Below, one piece after another: positions 44,227 through 57,171 of a DNA stretch of 64,000 nucleotides. The notes beneath the pieces were generated by a model. The model had not been told where the DNA came from. It did not search any database and saw nothing but the letters and a program-made list of their open reading frames with translations. This DNA is from Rhodamnia argentea (Eukaryota; Streptophyta; Magnoliopsida; Myrtales; Myrtaceae). The stretch is from assembly GCF_020921035.1 (NCBI RefSeq), contig NC_063154.1, forward strand, positions 5,270,001-5,334,000. The letters run 5' to 3'. The position numbers and the translations under genes were made by a program. Numbering within the stretch: the first letter of the stretch is position 1; each line of letters starts with the position of its first letter.

Positions 44227-45480
44227 CATCAATTTGGTGATTCTTTTGTTGATCATTGATTTCTCCTGTCGGAATTAGTAGAGAGGTCTCTATTCATGTC
44301 CACAATTTTGCTCCTTTACTTTGCATTTAACCTTTCCTCAATGATAAAGACGATAACGCTTCCTATCACATCGGAGGCGTAGAGCACGGCCTGTTTCTAT
44401 GAAAACTTGGGTGGCTGACAAGAACATGTGAGTTAGCCGATGCGCGGTGACTAATGTCAGCGCTTATGCGTGGGATCATCCCGTCTCGTCTGTAATCAAT
44501 TTATACGTTCGTTTTTTTCACACGATGGCATCTTTTCTTGCGCAATTTGGAGGGGTGGATTGAAAGACAAAACTCATGTACAGGAGTCCTTACAACAAGA
44601 CCCGAAATTATAGGGAGAATCTGTAAATCATCCTTGAAAGATTGTAACTTGAGAGTCTTTATGCGGAGAATTGAAGCCAATGTCCTTTGACAAGCCAATG
44701 TCCTTGCAATCTAAGCAAAGCGATGGATCACGTGATAGGAGAAAAACTCCATGAAGGACCTTGCTTTTTGGAAACTATCTCCTTGAAAGAACTTGAGTAT
44801 AAAATTAACCAATCCTACTACTTTTGAGAGTTGCTTAATTTAAGGGACATGTTCACTTATTTTTCGATTTCTTGTCAATTAATCATCATAACATTCAAAG
44901 AATTCAAGAAACCCTTTCCTCTATCCACCAAATAAGCATTTTCGACAAACGCTATCGAGGGCGCTTGCTATGTTCGTGTGGTTGCGATGATAGTCTCCTC
45001 ATTGAAATTATAATGGCTAGAGAAGAAGGAAGAATTACGACTCTATTTGTTACGTGGAAAATATATAATTTGGAAAACATTTTCCTGTAAACGATTGCTA
45101 AAGTCTAAGAAGAAATGGCTATCATGATTCATAATTGTGAGCATCCATGTGCTTGGGTCTTGCTACAGATATTTAGATATCTTCGACAAATATTTAGGAT
45201 ATTTTGTTTTGATTTTTCATATCTATTTTGATGATGCATATTTTACTTAATTTCCTCATATAGGCCTCTAATAAAATTTATAATTGGACTCTTAATATAC
45301 TCTTTTCTATTTATGAAATTACGCGAAAAATTCCTCTTCGAGTGGTCTCGTGAACGCTCGCCAGAACCCAGAAATTGACCGAGCAATCGACCTTCCCTTT
45401 ATATTCAGAGAAGAAGATGAAGGAGGACTGCGTGCATTATCCATTCAAAGTCTTTTTTTTTTTTAATCCAAAAAGAGAAC
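44227..45480. other. Intergenic spacer between PPD5 and the MYB gene
   Basis: This contains the PPD5 3' untranslated region, then AT-rich sequence without a supported gene or recognised repeat. Confidence 0.4.
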
Positions 45481-47558
45481 GCCGATGACGGCGGATGAAT
45501 ATAAAAAGAGGAAGCTTTTCATGATTGGACTTTGGATAAGGGATTAGACCCGACACGATTGAAGCGTACCAAGAGACAAGATAGAAAGACACTTAAATCC
45601 GTTCTTTTTATTACTAGTGTGCTTCTGTCTGTTCTTCAGAGTGGCCCATCTCCTTTGACTGTGGCATTGGACTTCACCAGGAACAGAAAGTTTGCAACTT
45701 TGACCGATCTCCTTGGGCTTCACCAACCGAGAAGGAGGAGGAGGAGGAAGGTGATTTTCACAGACCCAAACCATTTATCAGATTGTTTTGCTGGTTTGGA
45801 TGGGAAGAAAATTACTGGGAAATCCGCTGCCTCTGTGTTGGTTGGTCGATTTCTCTGATGCTCTGTATTTTCCTGATCATTAATGGGTTTTCTTTCGTTT
45901 CTTGTTTCTTACGGAGAGAAGATATTAATGGGTGCTGTCAGATTCCAGATTTTAGCTATTTGTGTTTGGTTGAGGCTTTCTGGTTCGAAGTTGTCGTATT
46001 AATAGCAAGTAGTTGTTTTCGGGGATGGGACCAATGTCGTCCCATCGTCGTGCTCTGCTGTTATTTGTTTGTATTGCAGTGTAAGTGGTATCCATCCTCG
46101 TCCTGTGTTCGTTGCGCATTTTTCTCCCTTTTAGGACAATTTATCGACCTCGTTTTTGTTATTCTTTCCATGGTGTGTGCTGGATTTATCTGGAGCTGTT
46201 TCTTAATGCTCCGTGAGTAAGATTTTTTAGTGTTGGACTGTCAGAATCTCGGTGCTTAGAGGTGGTAGTTCTGAGCTGTTTTAGGTGATATCCAATTTGT
46301 TGCAGTACTTGAAATATTCTTTGTTCTGTATTTTAGGAAAAGGAAGAACCGTAGGAGGATCCTGCTTCCTTGTTTAGAATAGGGCTCGTTGTTTGACTGA
46401 TTAAATGAGTTCCGCGGTTTCTGGCGTTTTGTCTTTCAAAGTTAACCACTGGGGGTTCATCTAGGATTACTGTTCCCTGCTTTGATTGTGCAGAACTGCT
46501 TATCAAGAATAGTACGGCTAATTTATTATCGAGAGCATGATTTTCAAACCGGTTTTCATCCCCCCTCTCGGTCTGGCAGTTTTAATGACGCATCATTCTC
46601 TCAATTATGGTTGAAAGTTACTTTAACAGGCTTTAATTGAGTGCATCTGCATTGATGCTATGCGATCTCATATCTTGTACTCTTTCATTCCCATATCTCT
46701 CAATAGGATCTTGGGTTTTTAATTTGTCTAAAAATATCATTTCCTTTTTAGGGCCTTACTTGTCATTCTAGCATTTAAGTGCCACGTTAACTGGAAAATC
46801 TCACCATTTTTAGACCCGCTCGAGAAACAACATAAGGAGGCACAAGCATGTGCTGTAGACCAGTTGTTGGTATTGAAGTGCAAAGGTGTAAATTGTTGTG
46901 GGCCTGTGCTGTTAGAATTGTTCTTATCAGTGGGCAAGTGGTTGGCCGCAATTTTTTTCCCCCCTGATTTGTGAGAAAAGTTTGAAGCAACAGATGAAAA
47001 TGTTATAATCCACCACAGACTCCTGGCTTTGTTCTTTTTTGTTTGTCTTTTTCTTGGTCACTTTCAAGACTCACAATCAAAAGAACCCAACTTACCATTC
47101 TCCAGAATTCACCTTGACAATGATGACCATACTAATTACGTGTTTGGTAGTCAGATATTTCTCATTGGTGAAATTGACTCATAAGGCAGTTGCCTTTTCG
47201 CTCATTCAACAGGTCATCAATTCACAGGATTCAAGTCTCCATATAGGGGGTGCTAGATACAATCTATTTCTTCACATAATCCTCACTGGGGTTTTCGGAT
47301 ATTTCTTGGGGGTGATCTCGAGTTCAGCTTTCTTGGCATTATTGGTCCCTGTCTGTTTCTCTCCAGGCTCAACTCTAAGCTTAGGCCAGGCTGTTTGGGA
47401 GTCATTTTTTTTTTTTTTTACATGAACTTAACCTACAGTTGTTATTGGCTCCTGAAACCAAATACATGCCAGTCTGAGTGAATCCCACAGGCTGTTTTGG
47501 ACTAATTGTAGTTCGTCAATCAACAATCTGTTCTGGTAGCTGACGTAGCTTTAGCTCT
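45481..47558 (+). promoter_or_regulatory. Probable promoter and spliced leader of the MYB gene
   Basis: A candidate leader exon (about 45530-45750) ends at GAGGAAG|GTGATTTTC. A candidate acceptor lies just before the coding start (GTAGCTTTAG at about 47544-47553), implying a leader intron of about 1.8 kb. The exon has long open frames, but none resembles a known protein. This is inference from splice-like signals only. Confidence 0.3.
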
Positions 47559-50225
47559 ATGACTGTGGATGAAACGATGACTGACTGCTCCTGGAGTAGA
47601 GAGCAGGATAAAGCATTTGAGAATGGACTGGTGACTTACCTGGAAAACTTGGCTGATCGATGGGAGAAGATAGCTGCCGATGTGCCCGGGAAAACTGTAG
47701 AAGAGATTAAGCGTCACTATGAAATTCTGGTCGATGATGTCAATAGGATAGAGTCGGGTTGTGTGGAACTGCCTCCTTACAGTTGTTCTTCAGAGGGTTC
47801 AACGAGCCATGGCAGCGATGAGACAAGTAGTAAGAAGGGTGGTCATGTTGGGAATCTCAATGGCGAGCCCAATCACGGGGGGAAGGCATCGAGGTCGGAT
47901 CAAGAACGCCGGAAGGGAATTGCTTGGACGGAAGAAGAACACAGGTGATTTTTTTTTTCTCTATCTTTCTCAAACGACTCAAGTAACCGACATCGACTAG
48001 TTTAAACAAAATCTAGCACAAATCTTCATGACAATATCGAGATCCAGTCATGAGATATTCAAAATCAACAGATTTATGGAAAATTAAACAATTGTTAAAC
48101 GTAGGAGGAACCTGCTGGACAAAATTTCACAGAGTACACAAGCATGACACTTTTGCGGCTTTCGAGCCATCATATACGGACTACTATGATGCTTGCCTAT
48201 GTATGTGCATTCTTGCTGTGTGCTTATATGCATATAATTATTCTACTTTGGCTTATTCTACCTGATGTTGCTTATATTTTTTTCATTTGTGTCAGTTTAA
48301 GCTTTCATTTTAGGGCATTCTGTCACCATCCTTAATTTAAGACAGATTTCAGGTGATAGATCTTCAAGTGGTTTCTTAAGATCTATTTTTCCCTTATGGT
48401 GGTTAGATTATATAGTTAGTTGGCTGATACTCGAGTCTCCTGATGGTGATGCAAAGTGTAGATCTAGAATCCAGGAAGAAGTAACCAAGAGCATGGATTG
48501 CATGCCCGTTTCCCTTGAGTTTTGTCATCTCTTGTATTCAAAAAAAGATGAAGAAAGTGACATATATTTCCATTTTGCTGGATGGGGAAGCTGGCCTTAT
48601 TTGGCTCTTCAGCATTGAAATTATCACTGATGCTCAAGACATTTTCCTTTCCAAGATCGCACATCATTTTGTTTAGCAAGTTTGAGGCCTATCCGACTTG
48701 GATTATTTTTGTGTAAGAGCTTGCTTGGGCATAGCTCAGAGACTCCCTACTTTCTACTGCATCTGTTGTAGGTGGAGTACGTGATTGATTTCCCTTTTGG
48801 TTTTGACTATGTTTTCATTAAACTAATCACCTCACTATTAGCATTACATGAACTCTCTCTCTCTCAAAGTAGATAAGTACAATACAACTTTCCAGTAGAC
48901 TGTCCATTGAAGTTTCAACAGTCCAAAACAAACTGTAAACCCTATAGCTTATTTGGGGAGTAAGAGATAGAGAAGAGAGTTAATGCTTCCAGAGAACTCA
49001 GGATTGTCTTTGGTTGAGGCAAGCAGATCAAAGTTTCAACACATGGATTTGCCACCTTGCCAGGCCTCTAGAATAGGCACTGTGACAAGAGTTCCTGTGG
49101 TCTGCAGAGCTGACAATGGTCAGCTCGATCTTTTAGTGTAAGAGAAAAACCGGGAAAGAGAAATAAAAGGCTGAGGTGACGTCAAAATCCAAGGTTTAAT
49201 TGATACATGAAACCAAAAACAGAGCACTTCATAATTTCTGAATTATATAGTTTTCTTATTATTTGAAAGAGATTATGTTGCTCCATGGATTTTGGTATTA
49301 CTAATCTCAGGAGGACTCAAGGCTGTAAATAGGCAAACCTTGCTTATGTATAAAACGAAAATAGCCCTTGGCCTAAACATGGGTATCGCTAGGTTAGCCA
49401 GTCTGATTTGCATCAATCAGCTGAAGAAAAAGGAGATGGGGAATATGACGATCTCAATAGCCTCGATATGAATTGGTGCGACTGAGCAAAAGCTTCATTG
49501 TGCGCCTAAGTCTGAAATGGCATGGAGTCTTTTGCTTAAGAAATCAAGCTTTCTGAACAACAGATGAGTGGATCATGTATCAATAGTAGACTTGATCATG
49601 AATGTCCTACATCATTCGTTTGTGGATTGAAATCCCCTTCAGCTCTTTGGTTTACATACTAGCGTGATTACGTCGATGTGTTCTAAGCTTTTTGACTGAT
49701 TTCTTGTTTCTGGAAAGCAGATTATTTCTTCTTGGCTTAGATAAATATGGAAAGGGAGATTGGCGAAGCATTTCCCGAAACTTTGTGGTGACAAGAACAC
49801 CTACGCAAGTGGCTAGCCATGCCCAGAAGTACTTCATCAGGTTGAACTCGATGAACAAAGATAGGAGGCGTTCTAGCATTCACGATATTACTAGCGTTGA
49901 CAACGGAGAGCTCTCGACACCCCTAGGACCAATCACTGGTCAAACAAACAGTCCTGCGGCAGGAGTTTCATCCAGCAAACCTAGTAAACAGCCCACTCAA
50001 CCACCAACTGGCCCCGCCAGTGTCAGTATGTACAGTGCTCCAGCGATCGGGCAACCAATAGGCGGGCCGCTTGTTTCTGCTGTTGGGACTCTGGTGAACC
50101 TCCCTGGTTCCTCGCATATGTCATACGGTGTTAGAGCCGCGGTGCCAGGAGCCATGGTTCCTGGTGCACCCATGAGCGTAGGTCACATAACATATCCAAT
50201 GCCGCGTGCATCAGCTCAGAGGTAA
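47559..50225 (+). CDS. SRM1: Two-SANT (R-R type) MYB transcription factor, SRM1/DIVARICATA-like
   Basis: Exons 47559-47944 and 49721-50225, joined in phase 2 across a 1776-bp intron, encode 296 residues. The first SANT/MYB repeat spans about residues 9-62 ([13 protein letters not shown] to [19 protein letters not shown]). The second, at about 119-172, carries the diagnostic VASHAQKYF (159-167) that defines this MYB subclass and binds I-box/TATCCA-like DNA; it is preceded by [18 protein letters not shown]. After [14 protein letters not shown] comes a Pro/Ser-rich tail ending near [10 protein letters not shown]. The closest relative I know is Arabidopsis SRM1 (At5g08520), a nuclear regulator of ABA and salt responses. 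Neighbours PPD5 and GEM-like point the same way but are unrelated in function. The start is the first ATG of the conserved N-terminus (MTVDE). Confidence 0.92.
47945..49720 (+). other. Large intron inside the second SANT repeat of the MYB gene
   Basis: The 1776-bp intron falls between WTEEEHR and [14 protein letters not shown], within helix 1 of the second MYB repeat, a position I believe is shared in the family. It is AT-rich with no recognised element. Confidence 0.7.
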
Positions 50226-53070
50226 TCTGTATGTGAGATGTAAATGAAAGACTGAAAGGTATATTGGTTGTGCTCTGTGATATAGCGAGGATATTTGCAT
50301 AGAGTCCTGTCCTGTGAGGTCTATTGTCTCGATCTTTTGGTGGCCTTCTTTTGGCCTTGCATCTATTTTCTTGATAGCTTCTTCTCTGCTTAAGCGTAAT
50401 GCTTGTGAGATGAGACTATATTCTGCTCAGAAATTCAAACCAGTTCGAGTTTTCCGATTGTGAGCGGATCTTGGGAGTGATTTCACAAAGACTTAAGTGA
50501 TGATTCTTACTTGAAATTCTAGTGCCAATCTCATGTAATTCCAACATGACCACTTTGGCTATGTCCGTCTGCAACTATGAGAAAACCTTTGTCTGGAGGT
50601 CAGTAGGGGAAGGTTAGCCACTTAAACAAGTCTAAGCTTGATTCGACTTATCCGCCAATTCCACTGACCTAGTTGGAGAACCCAACTTGGAGCATGTTGA
50701 TGATGGGAGATTTTGAGGACTAAAAAAGAGCACAATTTCTGGCCTACCCACTTGGTCTACTCAGTCCAGTCATTTAAAGTTTACATCAATCAAATTGATT
50801 TCTTTCCTGTGCAATCGAGATGAGGTCAATATGCCGTTCGAGCTCGTTTTCACCAAAATGAAAAAGACCAAATGCTTGAGTTCAAGGATGGCTCAGTAAA
50901 TTTTCAATCTTATTGAACTTAGGATGGTGAAGGGTACATATTGCTGAAGACCCAGAAAGCCATTGCAAATTAGGCTCTTTAAGTATGCGAACTCGAAATT
51001 TCACGCGGTCTCAATTTCAAGATATTTGAAATGCTAGAGCTTGATATTAAACTGGAGTCGACATGAGATTCAAGTATTAAGATGGACATGTCAACAGATT
51101 ATGTTAATCTGTCCCGTCGACACACCAAACTTGCTTGTGAGAGGCTATAGCGAGGAGTTTGCCTCTCCAAAGTTTCACTACCGACTGTTTTTTTTTTTTT
51201 TTTTTTTGGGTCGAACATTGCTGAGTTCTCCCTTACTACTCTGAGGTGTATCTCCTAACTACCCGCATTGTGATTTCCTCTCCCAGAATCTAACGATTTG
51301 TCATACTGAAGCAACACCTGAAACATGAATATTGGGTCTTTATCATTTTACTCCTATTCCGCTCTTTCCACTGCTGGGCGCTTGTCAATCAGAGGCTCAA
51401 CTATGCTAATGGATTGCTTGGACAAGGTCATGAGATTTTGCGTGGTTGCTACTCTTTGCTTGATTAGAAGATGATTGCCTTTTTGCACATCTTTTCTATC
51501 AGTTGATCCGATGTTCTTCTTTAAACGAAAGAGTCCTCGGCTGCATGTGATGTCGTAAACCATCCGATGTTACAACATCCTGATCATGTCACTTTGGGAA
51601 AAGATGCCGACAAGACAAGTAAAAGGAATAGCAATTCCAAGTTCCTCATCATCTGCTTATCTTATCATTTCTTGGGAAGTCAGAGAAATGAAAGTCGGCC
51701 GGAAATAGCCAGTATTGGCAACTACCTTATGAGCCAAGTATCGTATGAGATGAGATAGAGACTAACACACTTTATCAACTGCGGGACACTCCACGTGGGA
51801 ATGAGCTTTTTTAGCTTCCCCCGCCTTTTTTCTCCATCTTTGGCTCGCTGCCTTTTCAAACCTTAAAGCCTAAGGACCATAAATGACCAATTGGCTCATG
51901 TGGGCGACAAGGCTGATGTGGCCATGACATGGCAATCCTTCTCAGATGAGAAAGTCAAGAAAGTGCTCAGCTCTCGCCGCGGCTCTACTCTCAAATCGTC
52001 CGGTCTCAACCGAGTGGTATGCTGAGATGGGCATGAACAGCAGTTAGGAGGCATGTGTAGCTCAGCAATGGCCTACTGCCCATTCAGCCACACCTCAGCA
52101 CCAAGGGTTTAACAAAGAAAAAGAAAGGAACAGGCCATGTGAAAGAGATTCATGCAAAAACATGCACATGAGCTCCTGTAACTTGTGGCTTTGTGTTGTT
52201 TCTTCCGTCCTTTTCTTCTTTATCTTTCCCTTTGCTGTCATCTGGTTTCGGCCTATGAACTCTGCATAACGAGAACGGAGGTGTGATATGAAAAGAGATT
52301 GACCTTACTGCTGCTTCATTGCTCGATAAGATCGATGAGCGATCACTTTGCCGCCAGCAGAAAGCCTTTGGAGTTCGTTTTTCAAACCTTTACCACAGCA
52401 CGATACTTAGGAATGTGTTTAGCTGTCGTATCCTTGGATATCGCCTAACTGTAGCATGGCAAAAAATGCACAAAATCGCCAAAAAAACATGCTGATGTGG
52501 GTTATACTCATGTTTGTAGAACATGGGGAAGATCATACGTCTTACATATCTTCTTTGGGCCAACATAGTCGGCTTCCCCGGGTGATAAGATAATGTTGGA
52601 ATTCTTTAGAGACATTTCTCGTGCAATCCAAATAGGGACTGGCGTCAGAAAGTTGCAATTCCAGCTCAAAAGCAAAATACGTTGACGCATCCAAACACTG
52701 GTTAGACAAAGGGATAGATCATCACCCAATCAGCATGTTTTGTTCACCCTTTCTAAAAAAAAAAGAAAGTTATTATCTTTCTCATGATTGCTTGTAGAGA
52801 CTTAAATTCCATGGTGTAATTCAATGTGAAGAAGCAATCTTGTCTCATCTACTGGGAAAATAAAGTACAGAAGCGGAGAAGAGATCGACCATCTTTTACA
52901 ATGACTTAGTGAAATTCAATGCCATAACCCTCTTTTGCAAAAAGCATTATGGGGGTTCACACATCATCCTACTTAGAAAACTTCCAACAAAGTGTTTGTC
53001 TGTGCCTTTATGCTGCTGATGATCAACAGATGAGTCATGCAACCAAAAGTTGGCAGTCCCCTGCTATTTT
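50226..53070. other. Intergenic spacer between the MYB and GEM-like genes
   Basis: No gene is supported over about 2.8 kb. Minus-strand open frames at 51354-51563 and 52508-52729 resemble no family. A CCACGTGGG (ABRE/G-box) motif at about 51792-51800 is 1.4 kb before the GEM-like gene and could matter for an ABA-responsive promoter, which is inference. Confidence 0.4.
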
Positions 53071-53075
53071 ATCAC

Positions 53076-53090
53076 CTATTTATATAGACC
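53076..53090 (+). promoter_or_regulatory. TATA box of the GEM-like gene
   Basis: CTATTTATATAGACC lies about 115 bp before the start codon, a suitable distance for a TATA box plus an 80-90 bp leader. Confidence 0.6.
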
Positions 53091-53198
53091 TCAAGATAAC
53101 CAACTTCAGCAAGCAAAACTCTTTCTCCTTCCTCGACAGTTCCGAAGCTCCTAGGCAGTACTTTCGAGAGATAGAAGCGCAAAGACTTCCCGTCGAAC

Positions 53199-54366
53199 AT
53201 GGCAACCAAGCTTCACGATCACGTAATGGGAACTCCAGTCATTGCTGCGACATATGCAGTTCGGAAGTCGTCGAGAGCCATTTCTTCCAAGCCATTCAAA
53301 AGCAGTCAATCTTGCATGCGTTCTCCAGTGAATGTGTCTTCCAAGCGCAATTCAGTGCTTAAAAGAATGAACAAGTTAGGGAAGACAGCTGATGGTTTTG
53401 CACACGGCATCCGAGAGCATGGTAATTACACTTCTTTGAGTCTGAGAAGATTGTGAATCCAATGAAGAGTTGACCGAATTATTTGCAGTTTGTGGGGGAA
53501 GTAAAGTGCACCCCTTGTGTGGAAATTCAAATCAATAGAACAACCCACTTTTCACAAATCCTTCAGCATTCCCTTTAGAAAAAAAAAAAGAAAGTAAAAA
53601 AAAAAACCCATCTTTTGATAGTTTACTACATGCAGATTCAGTCCAACCAGCTTTTTGTAGCCATTTTAACTCATTTTTTTAGCTGCGTGGACTGAATCAG
53701 CACCAAAAACCTGTATTTTGTGAAGTTCTCTTTCTGTGATTCTGTAACCAATCTGTTTTTCCATCTTGAAATCAACTAACCATTCTACCGTTCTGACTGT
53801 GCAGTGAGATTAAGTCCGAAGATCTCTGAAACTGTGAAAGGGAAGTTGAGCTTGGGGGCAAGAATTCTCCAGGTAGGAGGGATGGAGAAAGTTTTCAGGC
53901 ATCTGTTCAGTGTCAGAGAAGGGGAGAGACTCATGAAGGCTTCCCAGTGTTATCTGTCAACAACAGCGGGTCCTATAGCAGGTCTCCTCTTCATCTCCAC
54001 GGAAAAAGTGGCCTTCTGCAGCGAGAGGTCGATCAAATTGCCATCCCCAAATGGAGAATTTGCCCGAATCCGTTACAAGGTAATTGGCTAAAGCGAACAT
54101 GAAACTCTTCTGCTCTGTGCTGCTTCATACCCTTTTCTCTCCCTTTCCTCATAAGATGAAGATTTCTGACTAACTTTCTTGCTTATCTGCAGGTGTCGAT
54201 CCCACTTTCCAAGATAGAGGAAGCAAACCAAAGCCAAAATGTTGAGAGGCCGTCGGAGAAGTACATACAGATAGTCACGGTCGACAGTTTTGATTTCTGG
54301 TTCATGGGGTTCTTGAATCATCACAAGACATTGAAGCACCTTCAACGGGCAATCTCTCAAGCATAG
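53199..54366 (+). CDS. GEM-like GRAM-domain protein
   Basis: Three exons, 53199-53421, 53805-54079 and 54193-54366, encode 223 residues. After a basic, Ser-rich N-terminus of about 75 residues come VRLSPKISETVKGKLSLGA (75-93) and a GRAM domain at about 103-175 (KVFRHLFSVREGERLMKAS, AGPIAGLLFISTEKVAFCS, YKVSIPLSKI). The protein ends with a conserved DSFDFWFMGFLNHHKTLK segment. This is the short form of the plant GEM-like family (for example Arabidopsis GEM-like 4, At5g08350), proteins that bind lipids and regulators and are often ABA- or stress-induced. The exact partner is unknown. Start choice follows the family N-terminus MATKLHDHVMGTPV. All splice sites are GT-AG and in phase. Confidence 0.9.
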
Positions 54367-55639
54367 CAAGAATTGCAAGTTGGTCACTCGGAATTCGCAA
54401 AAGAGCTGCTCGCTCAACAGCCCACTTGGACAATTGTGTTTACTTGAATTGTGGAAACTACAATGATCGTAGAGATTGTATAGAATTTTTGTGAGTAATG
54501 CAGCGCTACTAAAATTCGAGTCATCCCGAATCTTGCTTCCTGAGCAACAAATTAACTCCAGCCTACGAGCCTCTCGGCTTGCTCATTACGAGCCCGATTT
54601 CATGATATGAGACATGTTCATCCTCTTAACGGAAGGAAACTATCCAAAAGGACATGTATTGAGCACAGAGAGAATTTTCTCTCCAGTGTTTATCCTCCTT
54701 CAGGACCTTCCAGAGTACAAGATTCAATCAACCTATTGAAGCTAGAAGCGCATGACATTCCACAAATGCAAATAGTAGAAGCAAGGATGCTTAAAATCAA
54801 GGAATGGAGCTATTTACCGAAAAAAAATGACCATTTTGAGAAACAGGTCTTCACATAGAACATGTTACCTCGAGAATACTCTCGTTCCCTCTCTGTCCCT
54901 CAAGCCCTACAATGTGAAGCATCCGCATTCTTTCTTCTAAATATTCAAGGGAACGAAAAATTTAAGTCAAGACAGGTTCCCATGATCCTTCAAACTAAAG
55001 AACTTGGATTAGTCAAATAAGCTTGCGCATGTCCAGGCAGTGGCAGAATAGGAAGTATTCACAACACCACCTTTCACAACAACCGAAAACGCCATCGCTT
55101 CTTCTGATAGGTCAATTAAACTCTCTCAAGATTGTGCAAACAAAACACTATGACGATTTTTACAAATTTTATAAGGTAACTTGCTCTAGGAGTGTTCGCT
55201 GGAATCGAACTTCCAGCCACAGACCAACTTATCCCAACATCCTCTTCTGCGTAATACTCCATCCGATCCATAATCTCTCGAGGAGAATTTATGGAAAATA
55301 TACAGATAAGGCACTGCATTAGTATGCCAACATGCTGCAGATAAGGAAGGAGTATTGAAGAGCAATAAAATTGTATGTCAGGAAAGAAAGCAAGTTTGCT
55401 GCAATTTACATAGATAAACTTCTGGTTACATATAACTCAAAGCAGATGACTCTCCATCCCATATCCATCATAAAATGCTGTGCACTAGGAACAGAAGAAT
55501 ATCCCTTCGAGTTGGGGTATAGCACCCCGGACAGATGTACATGGTAAGTCTTGCAAGGAAAATCCATAGCTGAAACTTCATCGGTTTCTTTTTCTGCTTG
55601 AAAATAGGACGACAACGCTCAATGTAACCATTCAATCGG
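54367..55639. other. Spacer between the GEM-like and F-box/LRR genes
   Basis: The genes face each other, so this holds both 3' untranslated regions. No other gene or recognised repeat is seen. Confidence 0.45.
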
Positions 55640-57171
55640 CTAAAGTAACATGTCAGGCTCAGACAACCTGCCGACATAGTTGACCTTGCAACAATCAGGA
55701 AACTGTAACCCGGCCTCATCACAAGCTGCCTTTGAAATATGGGGACATGATCTCACGTCAAGATATTCCAGGGAGCGGCATTTGTCCAAAATAATGCCTA
55801 ATCCTGTCATCGTTATATTGGGACAGTTGCTGACTTTTAAAACCTTCAAACTCAATTCATCTTCCACACTAGCCAGACCTTGGAAGGCGGCATCAGTCAC
55901 CTCTTCGCAACACCCAATGTCAAGAGCCTCCAGATATCTGCATCGAGCAAGGATGCTGCTCAGAGACAAGTCGGATACATTCAAACACCAATTCATTCCC
56001 AAGATCTTGAGACTATTTCCACATGCAGCAGCCAGAGATTTTAGAGACTCATCAGATATATCACGGCAACCGCTAACGACAAGGGTTTCAAGACCTGTGC
56101 AAAAGCTGGCCAAGGATAATATGGACTGATCTCCCACTTTACAGCAATCCAACAACTTAAGGGTCCTTAGAGAAGAAGCACAAGATTCTGCGACATTGGA
56201 GATCCCCAAGTCTCCTACATTGCTACATTTACTAACATCTAACAGCTTGATTTGTTGACAACCAACAACAAGGTTCGTGATTCCTTGATCAGTTATATTG
56301 GTGCATCCTTCAAGCACCAATTCTTCTAAGTTGGGGCAATTTCGCGAAAGACCCATTAACAATATATCGCTGACAGATCTGCAACCGGCAAGATGCATTG
56401 TACGCATATCATAACAACCCTTAGCAACCGCCTCCAATCCCCGGTCTGTCAGCTTTCTGCAATTGGATACATCTAATGACTGCAAGGACGAAAGACCATC
56501 TCCAAGTTCCAGCATTCCTTTATCAGTTATACCTGCAACTCAGGAAAAAAGGAATATCCTCCATGAAAAGGTCATATATAATGTATCTGCTAAAGTGATC
56601 AATTTCAACAACACAGTAGAATAAGAGAGAGGCCAACGTAGCTCTTGCGCCAAACAGTTTCGGCGTTAGTACAAGAAAAGAAACGAATCAATCCGCGACA
56701 AACAAAGAACACAGAGTAACCAAAAAAGAAAAGTCAATTCCATCCCAAACAAGACTCGTCTTATTCCCCGAAAGATTAAGCAATAAAACAGCTTAGGAAA
56801 AAAAAAATTGTACCTTTACAGTTGCTCAGATTGAGCACCTTCAAGCGCTTGAACTTGTTGGCGACGACGGCGAGGTCGGCGTCAGTGACGCCTGGGTAGA
56901 AGGAGCGCGAGACGGACTGCGAGAGGTCCAGCTCGACGACTCGGCCGAACCGGGCGGCGAGCATGAGGAGCATGTGAGGACCCGCGCGGGCGGCGAGCTT
57001 CCGGCGCTCGGAGCTCTGGAGAGTGAGCCACCTCTTGCACACCAGACCGAAGATCTCCTTGTCCTTCTCGGAGTCCAGCTTCGCCAGGACCGACCTAAGC
57101 TCGTCGTCGGTGAGGATGTCGTTTATGCAGACCTCGGCCGGACCCGCCTCGCCGCCGATCGAAGTAGACAT
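55640..57171 (-). CDS. F-box/leucine-rich repeat protein (At5g23340-like)
   Basis: Two exons on the minus strand, 57171-56814 and 56532-55640, encode 416 residues. An F-box-like N-terminus (DILTDDELRSVLAKLDSEKDK to VCKRWLTLQSSERRKLAAR, about 17-60) is followed by AGPHML and some twelve cysteine-containing leucine-rich repeats (for example LDVSNCRKLTDRGLEAVAKG, LKVSNCPNITMTGLG). It ends CCKVNYVGRLSEPDMLL. This matches a conserved plant RNI-like protein with Arabidopsis member At5g23340. By family it should be the substrate receptor of an SCF ubiquitin ligase; the substrate is unknown. ATG 57171 is used because the frame further upstream offers no ATG. The leader lies on the GC-rich side near 57200-57340. 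Confidence 0.92.

Noticed and set aside
45532-45858. 108-codon open frame upstream of the MYB gene
   Set aside because: No known similarity and no ATG at its start; it overlaps a probable leader exon and intron of the MYB gene.
51354-52729. Minus-strand open frames between the MYB and GEM-like genes
   Set aside because: Short, without start context, splice partners or family resemblance.
55190-55215. tRNA T-loop-like string
   Set aside because: The neighbouring arms needed for a cloverleaf do not pair.
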